Source: Suillus spraguei
Taxonomy: Eukaryota > Basidiomycota > Agaricomycetes > Boletales > Suillaceae
Direction of reading: 5' to 3'
Length of the DNA: 64,000 nt
Assembly (NCBI GenBank): GCA_016800925.1
Contig: JABCPU010000161.1
Coordinates: 1-64,000 of the forward strand
Part shown: positions 32,914 through 44,550 of the stretch, piece after piece
Layout: each line of letters begins with the position of its first letter
How positions within the stretch are numbered: position 1 is the stretch's first letter
The notes under the pieces: model-generated
The model's database searches: none
Told to the model about the DNA's origin: nothing
Seen by the model: only the letters and a program-made list of their open reading frames with translations
Program-made: the position numbers and the translations under genes

Positions 32914-35596
32914 TCACTTTGAAAGGCTGAATGCAAGCCAACTCTTGGAACGTGTAAATTTAGATAGAAAAGTATCGGGATCCGACTCCTCGGGATTGGA
33001 CTGCTGTTCAGCATCTGAGTCCGACGGTTCTTGGCGAAGATAGTATCGGTTATCGGCATCCCTTTTAAGCACAAGAAAACAGCCCACAAGGAACTTCCAT
33101 AGGGGCGAGTCTATGTGCAAGCGTGCGGGAGGTTTCATATGACCCTGAAAAAAGTACTTCTTCTCGCCACATGCCACAGCGTCTAAAGTCGCCCAATCAT
33201 CGAAGGGGCGCAATCTCCGTGGTAGAAGGACTCCATTCTCGTAACGCAAGGAGATCCAGGCGAAGCACCAGACAAATGACTCCAGATCATGGCGATATAG
33301 GTGTTTGACCTCACCTCGCTGACCCTCTTCAGTAAGAAGATCAAGCGCCATGAATGGTACCGTGCCCGTTCGTTCGTTGCCCCGAGGACCTGAGTCATCC
33401 GCCAACGAGGATAGATCGTAGTCGTTTAAAACGCCTTGCCGCTTCCCGTCTTTCCAGTACCACATCAAATTTCCTGGCTGACATCTCGATGATAGACCCC
33501 TTCCTTCCACAGAGTAAGATGGCCTGCACGATATGTCAACGAAGAGCCTCGTGAATGCGACGAAAACACGTACATAGGATACATTGATACCACACGTCAA
33601 AAAGTTCATTGATTCGAAGCTCCGTGATTGGCTTGAGCTTCGGGAATACGAGGATATAGAGCACGCGACTGCCCTTGGTGGGTTCTGCAATACCGAGCGC
33701 TTCTCGGATGGTAGACGTGGGATTCATGAACGTGTGGTGCCAGAGCAACTGGGGAATATGGCCTTGTGCCGTATCGTGCACCTTCGCAATCTCCTTAACC
33801 TTTTCCAAGATTTCCGGCTCGCTAATGCGACTCGCCTCCCCCCAAAAGATCTTGGCCACCATCCCATCCGGGAGATCGCCGTACTTCTTCCGCCTAGTAA
33901 CAGGGACTACATTTGTGGCCCGTCCCTGTAGGCCGTAGTGCGTGATTCTTTCGTCGTGACTGGTGTGGAGCAGCAGATCCACCTCCCCAAATTCTTTATC
34001 CTTGATTTTAAATTCGTGGCAGCGTTGTCCCTCAACTTGAATAGGGAGGAAGTCCTTGTTTTGACCCCAATCATGAAGTTCGAATCGTTGTAAAGCATAC
34101 AACAGCACCATGAATCGCGGAAGATCTTGAATGAAGTTGATACCTGAGCATTGAACGATCCCTTGCCGATCATAATACCAGATCCACATTACATCGTCTG
34201 AAGAAGCTTTGGTAAGAGCGCGACAAATCTCGACAGACAAACGGACTCACCGATGATGATAAGATTCAGTAGATAATTGACTGCAAGATTAGACGCAAAC
34301 ATTTCGGCGGCGTACAGACCAGTCTGGACGGTCACATCTAACTCAGCGTCCGTATCGTCGTCCGTGTCATCAGGGTTCCTCTTTGATTTTTTTGCGGCGG
34401 ATTCCAAAGTGTCCGTGGCCTTACGCTTGGAGCTGGACGCGCCCTCGGAAGGCTGGCCAGCAGTAAGGCCGGAAGATGGAACTGCGGCTTGGCCAATTTA
34501 GTTTGATCTCGGAACCCTAAATACCTTCACTTACATGTCATGTCGGATGGAGGTTGTTTTGCTGGGGTCTGCGAAGTGCCTGGCGGGTCTTTAGCCTTAA
34601 GATGATCCACCGGTAAATATTCTGGCTTGGTAGGGACATAGTCCGTCACTGTATACGAGGGGGGCGGTGGGTTAATCCCTTTCGTTCTCCCTGGCGTCTT
34701 TCTCTTGAATTCGATGCAAGCTAGAACATCTTTCCAGGGAAGATTTTTTGGCTTTTCCGTTGCATTCGTGTCCATGTGAGCGTTGCGCTTCTTCTTGCGC
34801 TCCTCGTCGTCCTTCTCATCCTCCATCGCGTCGTCCTTTTCCTTGTCCCTCTGTTTGCCTTTCCCTTTCTTGCCACCCTTCACATCCTGGAAGGGAGCGC
34901 ATGCACTGTTCAAAGGAAGAATGACAACGTCGGGCTTGCGAGTTGATTTCGCAGTCTGATGAGTTTGATGCATGGGCATATCGTTCTGCTGACAGATCAT
35001 ATCCACGGCGGGGACAGGAGCACGCATCCCGTCAACCTCGACCCCTTCAAGACAAGCGAGTGCGATGTTAGTGGCTCTTATGAAAGGGCCGTAGAACTTG
35101 TTTTCCACTCCTGGACGAATGCTTGTAATCGTTATAAGTATGAAGGTACCCGATCAGCAAACTTAGAATAAGTACTCACTATTCATTTAGAACTGTCTCG
35201 ATATCAGAAGAATTTACGAGCGCGGTGGAAACCTGTCCATTGCAAACTGGCAGAACTGCCTTGAGGCACTTTTGCAGGAGCTCCGGCTGTTTAGTTTCAG
35301 GAGTGGAAGAGGCGCGCTGCAGGAGGGCTTGCAGCATGGCATCTACCTTGCACGCCTTAACCTGTTCGATATCGCGTTGAATCCATGAGCGAACTTTCTT
35401 AACCCTTGACAGAATGTTAGGTGCTACTCAAGAAAAGCAAGAAAAGCGCGCACTTGGCACCGAGAACGCCAATGTTCTCACTGACGACACTAGCCCCACG
35501 GCTGTTTGGGGTAGATTCTATTGTGCTAGCACCATGAGCTGATGCGTTGGCGCGGGGCGGAGTAGACGATGTGCCAGTCTCGCCAGCAGGTGACAT
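32914..35596 (-). CDS. FunK1-type fungal protein kinase, one frameshift
   Basis: This is a eukaryotic-kinase-like protein of the fungal FunK1 family; substrates are unknown. Six exons: 35596-35454, 35404-35180, 35121-34535, 34481-34251, 34197-33574 and 33523-32914, all with GT-AG introns of 49-58 bp except one of 53. Phases agree throughout and give about 806 residues if one base is restored. A Lys/Glu-rich segment (GGKKGKGKQRDKEKDD) resembles a nuclear localisation signal. MWIWYYDRQG and the catalytic parts HRDVS, NDYDLSSL and ERTGTVPFMALDLL are FunK1 hallmarks. A single base is missing at about 33476, directly after HRDVS, in a C run on the coding strand. The start, at MSPAGETG, is a choice among in-frame Mets. 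Confidence 0.8.
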
Positions 35597-35901
35597 AACA
35601 CTAGGTGTTGTTATTACGCTGAGAGCAGAATTGATGAGGTAGAGAAAACTAAAAGGACAAGCGATTCCTGCTCGCCTTATATCTGGTGAACTAATATGGC
35701 GCAAATGTGGCGGGCCATTGTCATTGATCAATCTCTACAGTCCAACTCCGACGACGCGCTCCATCAATACGGGCACGTGACCCTGACTTATTTGAGCTCT
35801 GAGTAATATTATCGGCCATGCAGCTACTCGTCACTGTGTCAGAATGTCACCGCTGATGGATGTTATCAAAATATACTACAGCTTGAGAATCCAGGCAACC
35901 C
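35597..35901. other. Intergenic, presumed divergent promoter
   Basis: This separates the FunK1 start (minus) from plus-strand reading frames. GCACGTGACC near 35772 contains a CACGTG E-box. No TATA box is evident. Confidence 0.4.
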
Positions 35902-36480
35902 ATGTCTCGAGCGGAGGCACGAGAGTCCCCATCTAGCTTAAACACATCGCCATCGAAACATCGGCAACCTATCGATATCATCGTCCAAAGATACGGGTAC
36001 CTATAGTGACTCATCAGATCTCATTGACGCAATACTCAAACCTCCTGAAATCACGTCTCGATATGTCCCTCGTACACAACGGAAGTTCAAGCCGTATGAG
36101 AAGTCGTATGGTCATTTGCCGACTGCACCAGAGCTCCGTTATGTTGATAGGTTTTGCGGGAAGTACCTTGGTAAGATTGATACGAGTCTGGCAGATGTCA
36201 AAGCGGTATGTTAGCCTAATACTAGTTGAATGTGCGCTACTTCATATTGACAAGCACGGTCGTATGCCAGGGCAAAGACGTCTTCGAGCGCGGTGTTGCG
36301 CTCCTGTCTTAGGAGACTATTATCGTCACCAAGCGGGCTGTTTGTTCATGCTCTTGCGCGTCATTGGAACACCCCAAGGTTAAAAAGCTTACCAAATGCG
36401 CTGTAGCAGTTTCTTTATCACATGACAAGGATGAGCGTCACTCGCGTTGGTGGAACAAGTTAAGGATCTTGCATGCAACT
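35902..36480 (+). pseudogene. Unrecognised multi-exon gene fragment
   Basis: Exon-like pieces: MSRAEARESPSSL at 35902, then a shifted frame with SSDLIDAILKPPEITSRYVP and KSYGHLPTAPELRYVDRFCG up to a GTATGTTAGC splice donor at about 36207. Later come HGRMPGQ or, in another frame, GKDVFERGVALLS, and EHPKVKKLTKCAVAVSLSHD with DERHSRWWNKLR. They read like one soluble protein, but no family is recognised. Stops between the pieces and the junction with the GH3 fragment suggest a broken gene. Confidence 0.35.
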
Positions 36481-36569
36481 TGGAGTGGGATTTAGTCCGT
36501 GATGATATGATTCAAATTTGAATTGGATGGCTGAAGTTAGGCAATTATCATCGTGATGATAAGGTACGT

Positions 36570-37334
36570 AGAAGTTGTTTTCGAATTTCGTATCACCTAT
36601 ATACTGGTTCCGCGAAGCCATCACGCAGAGCGACTCGAGGGATGTTGTTGACTTCCTACGCAGCTTCCGAGAATTCGTTCCCGTCACAAACTATGAACCT
36701 TACAGGCCGTTTATAGCAAAGTTTTTGGCGAGTCCTTACAGTTACATGAAGCTGGCATCTAGAACATGTTCGCCCCAGAACTGCCCTGCTTCTTAGCCAC
36801 GACCAGCATGATATACACCAAAGTTCTTCCCAAATTATCAACCTCCCCTGCACCTTTTGCAACAACGCACATATTGGGGGTTTTCATTGTCAGAGGTACC
36901 TCTGAGACATTGGCAGGTCTTAAAAATATATTGTGAGGACGGTCAGAGCTCCAAGGAGGTGGCCTTCTGCTCCACGAGCATCGATGTTCTGCCCATGGGA
37001 ATCAACTGGGACGTCGAGAATGACAAGGATAGACTTGATCGATTTGAGGGTAAGCAACTGGCACCAATTTTCTTGCGCAAGCTCAGCACTGATCTCTAGA
37101 TACGTTTTTTCGGGAAAAACGGATTCATAGGCGATCTCTTTGGTTAAAAACTATCATACTTGGTGTATTCTAAATGTGCTATTTGCACTGGCGGGCTGTC
37201 GAGTGATAACCATCCGCTACTTACTGGCCGATGTGCAGACAGTGCAGTACGTGGAGGATGAATGGCCTTTACTCGTCGAATGCATCCAGAAGGGTGTCAT
37301 CCCGGATGTTGAAAACCTAGGCGACCTGTGAGCA
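36570..37334 (+). pseudogene. GH3-domain protein fragment
   Basis: GH3-family proteins are acyl-adenylating enzymes related to plant JAR1. Pieces found in order: FREFVPVTNYEPYRPFIAKF (about 36660), MFAPELPCFLATTS (36769 on), STSIDVLPMGINWDVENDKD (about 36980), NYHTWCILNVLFALAG and YVEDEWPLLVECIQKGVIPD up to a stop at 37331. They match the N-terminal and middle thirds of fungal GH3 proteins as I recall them. The remaining C-terminal part is absent, and the consensus GTSG after ATTS is altered. Frame changes between pieces may be introns or damage. Confidence 0.55.
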
Positions 37335-37672
37335 TTGCCATTGTTAAAAGGCTTTGCTCCAGATGACGGGCTACCTGTTATCAATCACTTTCACGGGTGA
37401 GAGTGAGTTGTGATATCATCAGTTTTAGGCTTAGCAGCTGAAATTTTTGCTGAGGAAGTGACTTCTTGAAGTGGCATTTGGAGCAACGTTTTTTTTATTT
37501 TATTTAATCAGTGTTTATTGTCCGTTGGGGCTATGCCCTATGGTAGACAAAACCTACAGGTATGTACTTGTTCGTATGTATTATCAAGAATATTTTTGTG
37601 ATGCGCGATCATTGGTCCAGGTGTGAAACGAGGACTGGTAAGGCCAGCTAAAGGCGATAGGGGTTTATGGGC
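37335..37672. other. Spacer with possible LINE 3' tail
   Basis: No gene is seen. A run of T (37491-37503) lies within it, near the downstream end of the minus-strand LINE fragment. Confidence 0.35.
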
Positions 37673-37948
37673 TCATTCTTCTTCTTTGTCGTCTGCAGGG
37701 GGTGTAACATCTCCAAAGATTTGTTCCAGTCGGTGCGTGCTCGCTATGTAGCGTAGTAGGGGCTTGACGCATTTCTGGTTGTTCAGCAAGTTCTTGAGGT
37801 GGCTAGCTTGGGGCCTATCTCGTTCTGGAGGGATAGACGTTGTCTGGTGTACGTTGGGCAAGCAAGTAAGAAGTGATGTACTGTTTCTTTTGGAGCAACG
37901 TGTACAGAGTCGCTGTTGACGGACGCGATCATCTCTACTGCTCAACAA
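37673..37948 (-). pseudogene. Non-LTR retrotransposon (LINE) C-terminal fragment
   Basis: The minus strand encodes HLKNLLNNQKCVKPLLRYIA, then STHRLEQIFGDVTPPAD and a stop. That resembles the conserved end of basidiomycete LINE RT/RNase H proteins, in which a Cys/His stretch is followed by LL...LLRYI...GRF...FG. The Cys/His part (TCLPNVHQ) is present but changed. Only the last about 90 residues remain, as expected for a 5'-truncated copy. Confidence 0.5.
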
Positions 37949-38067
37949 TCGATCGGCCAGGTAGGCTTCATTATTGTGCTGGACGGTCGACTCAGAGAAA
38001 GCCTGTTACTTGTGGGTACCCTACTTGCTTTAAAGCTCATTCACGCGACTGTACTGACTGATATTCA

Positions 38068-38418
38068 GTGATTCACAGGAGGATGACAACAAGGCACAAT
38101 TTTGAAAATATTATCTCAGCGAGCGATGATTATCGCCTGGTTGTTTGGCAATGCAAATCAAAAAGGCCTACCATCCGCATCATGAACAAGGGCACCTTTG
38201 CAGAATATCACAGGCTCCAGGCAGAAATGCGAGCAGATGAACATTATGGCGGGTCAAGTGAAGGTTCCCATCGTTGTACTCGACCCAGCAATGAAGAGAT
38301 AGTTCCTGGAGCAAGTCATAATGGAGATGTGATACATACTGACTTTTTAAAACGAAGTGTTTTAGATTTTGAGGTGGCCTTAGTGGGTGTTATAAATGAA
38401 TACTGTTTGTGTGTGTAG
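38068..38418 (+). CDS. Hypothetical 116-residue ORF
   Basis: The predicted protein contains RHNFENIISASDDYRLVVWQ, and later DFEVALVGVINEY. No known family is recognised. It ends where the truncated trpD-like sequence begins, so it may be a remnant fused to it. Confidence 0.25.
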   Translation: MIHRRMTTRHNFENIISASDDYRLVVWQCKSKRPTIRIMNKGTFAEYHRLQAEMRADEHYGGSSEGSHRCTRPSNEEIVPGASHNGDVIHTDFLKRSVLDFEVALVGVINEYCLCV

Positions 38419-38429
38419 ATTACTCGGAC

Positions 38430-38990
38430 AATCCAGCTCGCGTATCATATGACAGAATATACTCCCGATTCCTGCTAGGGAGGCTCAGCAAGACTCCTGG
38501 GCATTTCACTCCGGAAGACCTTGAACTCGCACTTTATCATATTTTTACCCTAGATGCCACCCTTCCTGCACAAATAGGCGCATTCCTCGCTGCAGCCGCT
38601 GATGTGCTAAGGGCGCAGGCATTACAAGCAGCCATTGAGGATGGAGACATTGATTTTGTTGTCGATATCGTTGGAACTGGAGGAGATGGTCACAATACGT
38701 TCAACGTTAGTACCACAGCAGCCGTCGCCGCCGCAGGCGCTCGCGTGATCAAGGTAAGATTATCTTGCATCTACTGCAATAATTTAGCTGATGAGTCAAA
38801 CAACAAGCATGGAAGCAGGGCTTCCACATCCTCATCCGAATCAGCAGATCTCTTGCAATCCCTTGACTGTTCACTCACTGCCCCGTCATCAGGCACTGCG
38901 TTTCCCATATCCAAGATACCATTCACCTTCATCCTCGCGCCTCATTACCATCCTCCGCTCGTTGTCGCGCTGTTTCTGGCACGCTTGTGA
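38430..38990 (+). pseudogene. Anthranilate phosphoribosyltransferase remnant (trpD/TRP4-like)
   Basis: This would catalyse the second step of tryptophan synthesis from anthranilate. Visible parts: LSKTPGHFTPEDLELALYHI, LPAQIGAFL, VVDIVGTGGDGHNTFNVSTT (the glycine-rich PRPP-binding loop) and, after an intron (about 38753-38809), HGSRASTSSSESADLL and FTFILAPHYHP. A block expected between GAFL and AAADVLR is missing, a glycine after AAAGA is lost, and the protein stops a few residues after HYHP. The C-terminal half is not found downstream. It is therefore a truncated copy, and a functional gene is expected elsewhere. Confidence 0.75.
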
Positions 38991-40768
38991 GAGATTTGAT
39001 TTACTGTTATCTATGCTTCTGATTTGAGTGGTATCTAGCATGAGAGGTGAGATGAAGAAGGGCTTCGCGGTGGTTTGATTTTCAGAGTCAAGTGCAGAAT
39101 CCGAGCGCATGAAAAGCCACTGAGCTGGCTCAGGTGATATTAGAAGGAATGTCACGGTTGTCCCTTCTTTACTATTGGGACTGATGCGGCGGCGGCCCCC
39201 AACGTTCTCGTGGCTTGGAACGCTTGAATCATGCAGTATTAACACGTTATTATCTGAGTCTGGATAACCCTACACCCGCTAATTTTTCCACTATGCACTG
39301 GCAGACGAAAGTCAATAATTCGACGATTATGTGATGAATGTATACATACGAAATACTAGCTCACACAAGTAAATTGCATCGATCAACGTTTCAACGCCCA
39401 ACGGTTGTGTCATCCAGACTGGGTAAGCATGATGAAGCGGACACAATAAGTTTGCGATAAAACAATAAGCAGGTCATTCTATTTGATATCCCCTCCCAAA
39501 TTGCCTGGAAGCTATTAGTCTGTATGCATGTATCAAGCCCAGGTCAACATGCTCGTTTTGAGTGTAACCATAACTTCCTTACCTCTTTCGCCAGGTTCGT
39601 ATGAACTACAAGAAGCTACCTTGAGTATCCTGACATTGCGATCGTTCTCAAGGGTCTTGGAGTACCACCCAAAAAGAGATTCGACAGTCGCGTCGGAGAT
39701 GTACGCCGTGTCCGTCTTCAGCCACACCAGCACGGGTGCTCTTATTGACGAATCCCTATTAATCAAAACCCATCTCCCGCCGCACGGCCCTGAAGTGCCC
39801 ATTCGTATATCCATCTCTGCACATATGGGGCATACCTATCATGAGTGGCACTCCAAGAGATAAAAAACCTCGTTGGAATGAATTTTCGCACGAGAGGACC
39901 CGAGGGGCGGTGGAAATTGGGTATTTTGATGTCTGGAGCAAGTTTGCAATAAGGGGGTAGTAGCGTTAGGCGAGAATAGAGATCAGCAGTGGGTTATTGG
40001 AGATTCGTTTTCTTCACGATGACAAGTCGGCCGGCGTTTTGTATTACAAGGTTGTATTGGAAGACGCGGGGGCCATGATTAGTTCTTGGAGTGAGCGGGG
40101 GCGCCGAATAATGTTCAGAAATTTGACCTCGCTTGAAGTGACGTGAAGACCGGCTCGGACAGCTTTGTGAATTCCTATTGCCTTAAGGATATAGGCTCCT
40201 TTGAGAAGAGTAGCCTCCTATGGATTGGCCCCGGGTTTGCCGAAGAGCGTGACGGGAGAAGGGAAGGAGGCCGAGTGGGCAACTTGAAATTAAGCGAGGG
40301 ATGACCCGGCGGCCCCATATATATCTGACAGGGTTATAAGAATAAGATTAAGCTTGCAAGAGACGTTAGTGCCGATAAAGTTCAGTGGGAAAAACACGTG
40401 AAACATACAAAGATGCCGTGACCTGGGTAAGCAGAGAGCTTTAATTAGTCTCGTTAAGGAAAGTCGGGTATCTTCACTTTGCCAGTCGTAGCACACAATC
40501 TCGGTGATAGATGTGTTGCTCATGTAGATCTGAATCTTGTGATGGGTCTTATGCTTGTAACAAAGAGCAGCATGTACTTATCTTGTCCCAGGCCTATCAA
40601 GGAAATTTAAATTTTCGCCTGTACTCGGGCCTAACAGTGTGTCACCTGACGCCATGATAAAGAGCGGTCGCCGGTGGAGTGTAGGCATCAGAGGTCACCT
40701 TCGTAGACAAGGTCGATGATTTATCCGAGTCCAAGCAACTAGCTTATGCTTCTAGATGTCAATGATGC
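38991..40768. other. Unassigned region
   Basis: No gene is recognised. The longest plus-strand reading (39528-39863, with SFSRVLEYHPKRDSTVASE) and the overlapping minus-strand reading lack a known domain and splice support, so neither is called. Confidence 0.4.
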
Positions 40769-41269
40769 GTGCGCGCATTCTGTATTCCAAAATTGCGTTC
40801 AGTAAAAAACCCTGTACTTATCGAGCCATATGTCCTCCCAGTCGTAAAAACCGAACTTCCTGCTCGATATAACATCAGTGTAAACCTTTCCGTTGACATG
40901 ATATGGGTGCTCAAAGTACGAGCGTTTGAAGGACTCCGGTGTGTTCATCCGAGTATTGCCAGTGGCGTCGCTGCTGCGGTTCCAAAAAGATCAAAGAACA
41001 TCCTCCTAGAAATGAGGAAGATTCAAGGAAGGACAGAGGCGGCAGAAATGAATAGTAGTCGACATTCGGAGGTATACAATGTTTGTTGGACTTGCATAAG
41101 CGGCGCTCAATACCATCCATTGGAAGGAGGCACCGATACCACCGGCTTATGTTCGACAAGGGACATAGGAAAGACCAGAAATTGCGGCTGGACATACGCT
41201 CTATTTAATAGAGCCTCAAATTATCGACAACATATTATTTCCGAGGAAAAACAATTCAGTCGTGCATAA
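40769..41269 (+). CDS. Hypothetical 166-residue ORF
   Basis: This is a single open frame with no known motif (RYNISVNLSVDMIWVLKVRA near the start, HPLEGGTDTTGLCSTRDIGK near the end). Codon use is unremarkable. It could be a short gene or chance. A shorter opposite-strand frame overlaps it. Confidence 0.2.
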   Translation: MRAFCIPKLRSVKNPVLIEPYVLPVVKTELPARYNISVNLSVDMIWVLKVRAFEGLRCVHPSIASGVAAAVPKRSKNILLEMRKIQGRTEAAEMNSSRHSEVYNVCWTCISGAQYHPLEGGTDTTGLCSTRDIGKTRNCGWTYALFNRASNYRQHIISEEKQFSRA

Positions 41270-41742
41270 AATATTTTCCGCCGTGTCGCTGAGGACAGTG
41301 AGGGCCTACATAAATTGAAAAAACGTGCCAAGTCTTTCAGCTATATCTGACAAAAAGCTCACATCGAATGTCATTGAGTGTTGCCAGTCCTAAACCTTGC
41401 AGTTGCGATCTCATTTTGAAGGACGGTGGCCGGATAGCTGTAACATGGTCGGACCGCCGCCCGCATAACCGTTACACCAAAAGGTGAAATACTAAAAGCT
41501 TGGCTTTCAGCATCAGCGGCGGTATATGTACTGATTATGGTAAGCCGGGGTGCTTACAATAGCAGCAAGGCCACCGAGTTCACATGTAGCCTACAGCGAA
41601 TTGCTTCCGTTTTGTCCTTCGTCCGTTAGGCATATTCTGAGTACACTTGTAACAGGAAGGTCTCTACTCGTACAAAATCTATCGAACTAAGTTTAGTACT
41701 GTTTAATGCTGTAAAACATAGTATATGCACCAATACTACACC
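41270..41742. other. Intergenic, downstream of the glycerol-3-phosphate dehydrogenase gene
   Basis: No coding potential is seen. The minus-strand transcript of the dehydrogenase probably ends here. Confidence 0.4.
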
Positions 41743-44550
41743 TCAAACACCACCACCACTTTTCTCCACAGGTATCCTTCTCCTCTGTACACTCTTCTTG
41801 CTTACAGCAGGTGCGATCGACACGTCTTTCAGATATCCACAGATCTACAAAGTCAAGGTTTATGTGAGCACGAGCACGAATCAACACAACGAAGAAGCGG
41901 GAGATGTAATAAGAACGAACCTCTACAAATTCTTCAAAATCAATATCTCTCCCCTTCCCCTTTCCTTCAGGCAAATCAGAAAGCCCTGCCTCCCTTAAGA
42001 CGTACCGGAAATCTGACTCCCGCACACTATCATAAGCATACCCGAGCACCGCAACAGACCGTACGGCTTCTCGTATCATCGATACAGGCATCCTCATCTG
42101 CTCCTGCGCCCCCAGACCAAAACCAGGCTCAGAACCGGAACCAGAACCATAATCGCCAGACACACGCGCATACTGCCCAAACACCTCCCGCAGTACATCA
42201 ATCTCCCCCGGCTCAAACAGTGCACGCGGATACGTCGCCGCACCCGAAAACGGGCGTATAAGCGCGGCATACCCAAACAGTGCAAATAAATGCCGCTGTA
42301 CCTCCCCTATGCGTAACCAACCTTCTCCCGATGAAGTTGTACTTGCTTCGACCCGTCCACCTGCGCCCATCTCGCGCAGTACCTCCTCTGCTCTCCTTGT
42401 TTCTTCTACCCTCCGTCTCGTATCCCACCCCAAGGCATCGCCCATGACGTGTACAACTTCTGGCAGTGCACTGAGTGCTGCGCGTGCGTCGACGAAACCC
42501 AGGCGTGTGCGCCGCAGGAGAACATCGAGTGGTTTTTGTGCGTATTCATGCATGAGCGCGTACGTAATTTCGGAGTGTGTGAAGGGGTACGGAGAGGAGA
42601 TAGGGCGGTGTGGGTCCAAAGCAGCCGTTTGAGTCGTCGAGGACAAGAGCGTCCATGCTTGTGAACCGTAGGATGAGGAGAGGTGTTGTGCAACTTCTGG
42701 TTGGAGGCCGTACTACAGTGCATGTCAATAAGAGTAGTAGTGGATGTGAAATACATTGGAGGACAGAGGGCTGATACTCACGCGTTGAATCAGCCCAATG
42801 AACATGTTGCGATCCCACCCGTCGCTTCCTACAAGTCTTAGCTCTTGGGTCTGACATTTCAAGGCCTTTGCCCTGAGTCCGGGACACACTTTAATCGCTT
42901 CATCGACGGCCTCTTCCGCCATTGCACGATAAGTAGTCCACTTTCCACCCGCGATGGTCACCATTCCACTTTCATCAACCTTGACTATATGACTTCTCAC
43001 CAACCCCTCCGTACCACCCGCCGCGCCAGATGAAATGAGCGGACGCAGTCCCGACCAGGCTGAAAGGACGTCCCCACGGCGCACCTTGATGTCTCCACTC
43101 AGATACCCACGCACCTCGTCTATGACCCACTGGATCTCAGACTCGCGGGGAAGAATATCGTCACCGCTTAGATAAGCGTCTGCTTCTTCTTGGGCTTTGA
43201 CATGCACACGCATGTCGTAGGGCTCATCAGTTGTACCTGCTATAACACCGCCTTCCCATGGGAGAAAGAAGACGACGCGACCGTCACTTGTTGCAGGGTC
43301 TAGGAGACCCATGCCTTTAGGGGCGTAATAGGAGGGGAGGGCGATATGCACTCCCGAGCTTGCGCGCACGATGGGTTTATGTGTGGGAGTGGAGAGGGAG
43401 AGGAGAGAGTCGGTATATGGACCTGTGGCGTTGATGGTTACCTGTTGCAGTGTCAGTTGTTATCTGGAACTGAACGGGAGTACGCGCCTTGGCTTTGACG
43501 TCAAATTCGCCTCCGGTAATGTAGTCCTTGACGCGTGCACCTGTGATGAGGCCCGTGGCAGGGTCTTTGCGGAGGGAGGTAACGCCACAGTAGTTGGCGG
43601 CAGTTGCACCTGCTTTGATAGCTGTGAGGATGAGGGCGAGGTTCATGCGGGAGTCGTTGTGTTGGCCTGAGGGTGGTGAGGATGAGGATGGGGCGGAATG
43701 GAAATGGGACATACCGTCGTAGTATACCACGGCACCGACGAGCCCGTCGCTCTTTAGCATGGGGAACTGTTCGAGGGCCTTGCCCTTGGACATAAGGTAC
43801 GAAGATTCCATGTTTTCCTTGCCAGCAAGGAGGTCGTAGAGTTTGCACCCGGACCAGTAGTACGGAACTTGCCAGTACCTGGTTATTCGTCAGTGATGGT
43901 GGTCACTGGAAGGTTAATGGATGGGAAAGTTGGATTTGGGTTGAGAATGGGGGATTGGAGATGATGACGCACTTATAGATGGGGAGCATGATAGGGAGCA
44001 TATGACTCAAATAAGGAGCAGTCTGTAGGAAGACCCTCCGTTCGCGTAGAGCCTCGCGAACGAGCTTGTACTGCTCATAGTCAAGCTCGAATACGGCCTT
44101 CTGGAGGTAACGCACGCCGCCATGGACAAGTTTCGTTGACTTGGAGGACGTACCTATTGATAAATGTATGTAGTGAGGTTGCATGAAAGGAAGCGAACTG
44201 GACTTGCCACTAGCGAAATCTTCTCTCTCGACTAAGGCAACTCGTAGACCACGACTTGTAGCATCAACAGCGACACCGGCACCAGTTGCGCCTCCTCCTA
44301 TGACCAATATATCGAACTGGGCATCATCATTTTCGCCCCGCTTTGGATCATTACTTCGCTTCAAGGCGTCGATCATGGCCGCGCGGGGAGGAGGAGACCA
44401 TGGTGGTGGCGGGCGTCGAGATTCATATGTTGTTTGTGGGTAGGCAGGACCGGAATTGAGATAGAGGTAGCCAGCACCTACTGTTGTTGCGGTGGATAGG
44501 GTAAGGAGAGTAAGTGTACGCCGGGTAAGTGCACGCAGTCGCGGAGCCAT
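41743..44550 (-). CDS. GUT2: Mitochondrial FAD-dependent glycerol-3-phosphate dehydrogenase
   Basis: This inner-membrane enzyme oxidises glycerol 3-phosphate to dihydroxyacetone phosphate and passes electrons to ubiquinone. Seven exons (44550-44208, 44153-43973, 43878-43715, 43666-43488, 43441-42782, 42712-41921, 41844-41743) total 2421 nt, or 806 residues. The N-terminus is basic with a hydrophobic segment (LTLLTLSTATTVGAGYLYL), fitting a mitochondrial signal. GGGATGAG is the FAD-binding loop, and DFASG-TSSKSTKLVHGG, INATGPYTD and GGKWTTYR are family motifs. An acidic, EF-hand-like C-terminal region (DIDFEEFVEICG) precedes the end PVEKSGGGV. The first intron (44154-44207) has a GC-AG boundary. 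The fourth is either GC-AG after KAK or GT-AG four codons earlier. Confidence 0.95.

Noticed and set aside
33524..33573. An in-frame stop after FRRIHEALR as a pseudogene mark in the FunK1 gene
   Set aside because: A 50-bp GT-AG intron here restores CILC-HLTLWKEGVYHRDVS in frame, so the stop is intronic. Only the later single-base break remains.
39533..39863. Overlapping open frames on both strands of about 100 residues
   Set aside because: Neither shows a domain or splice signals. Overlap on both strands suggests chance openness.
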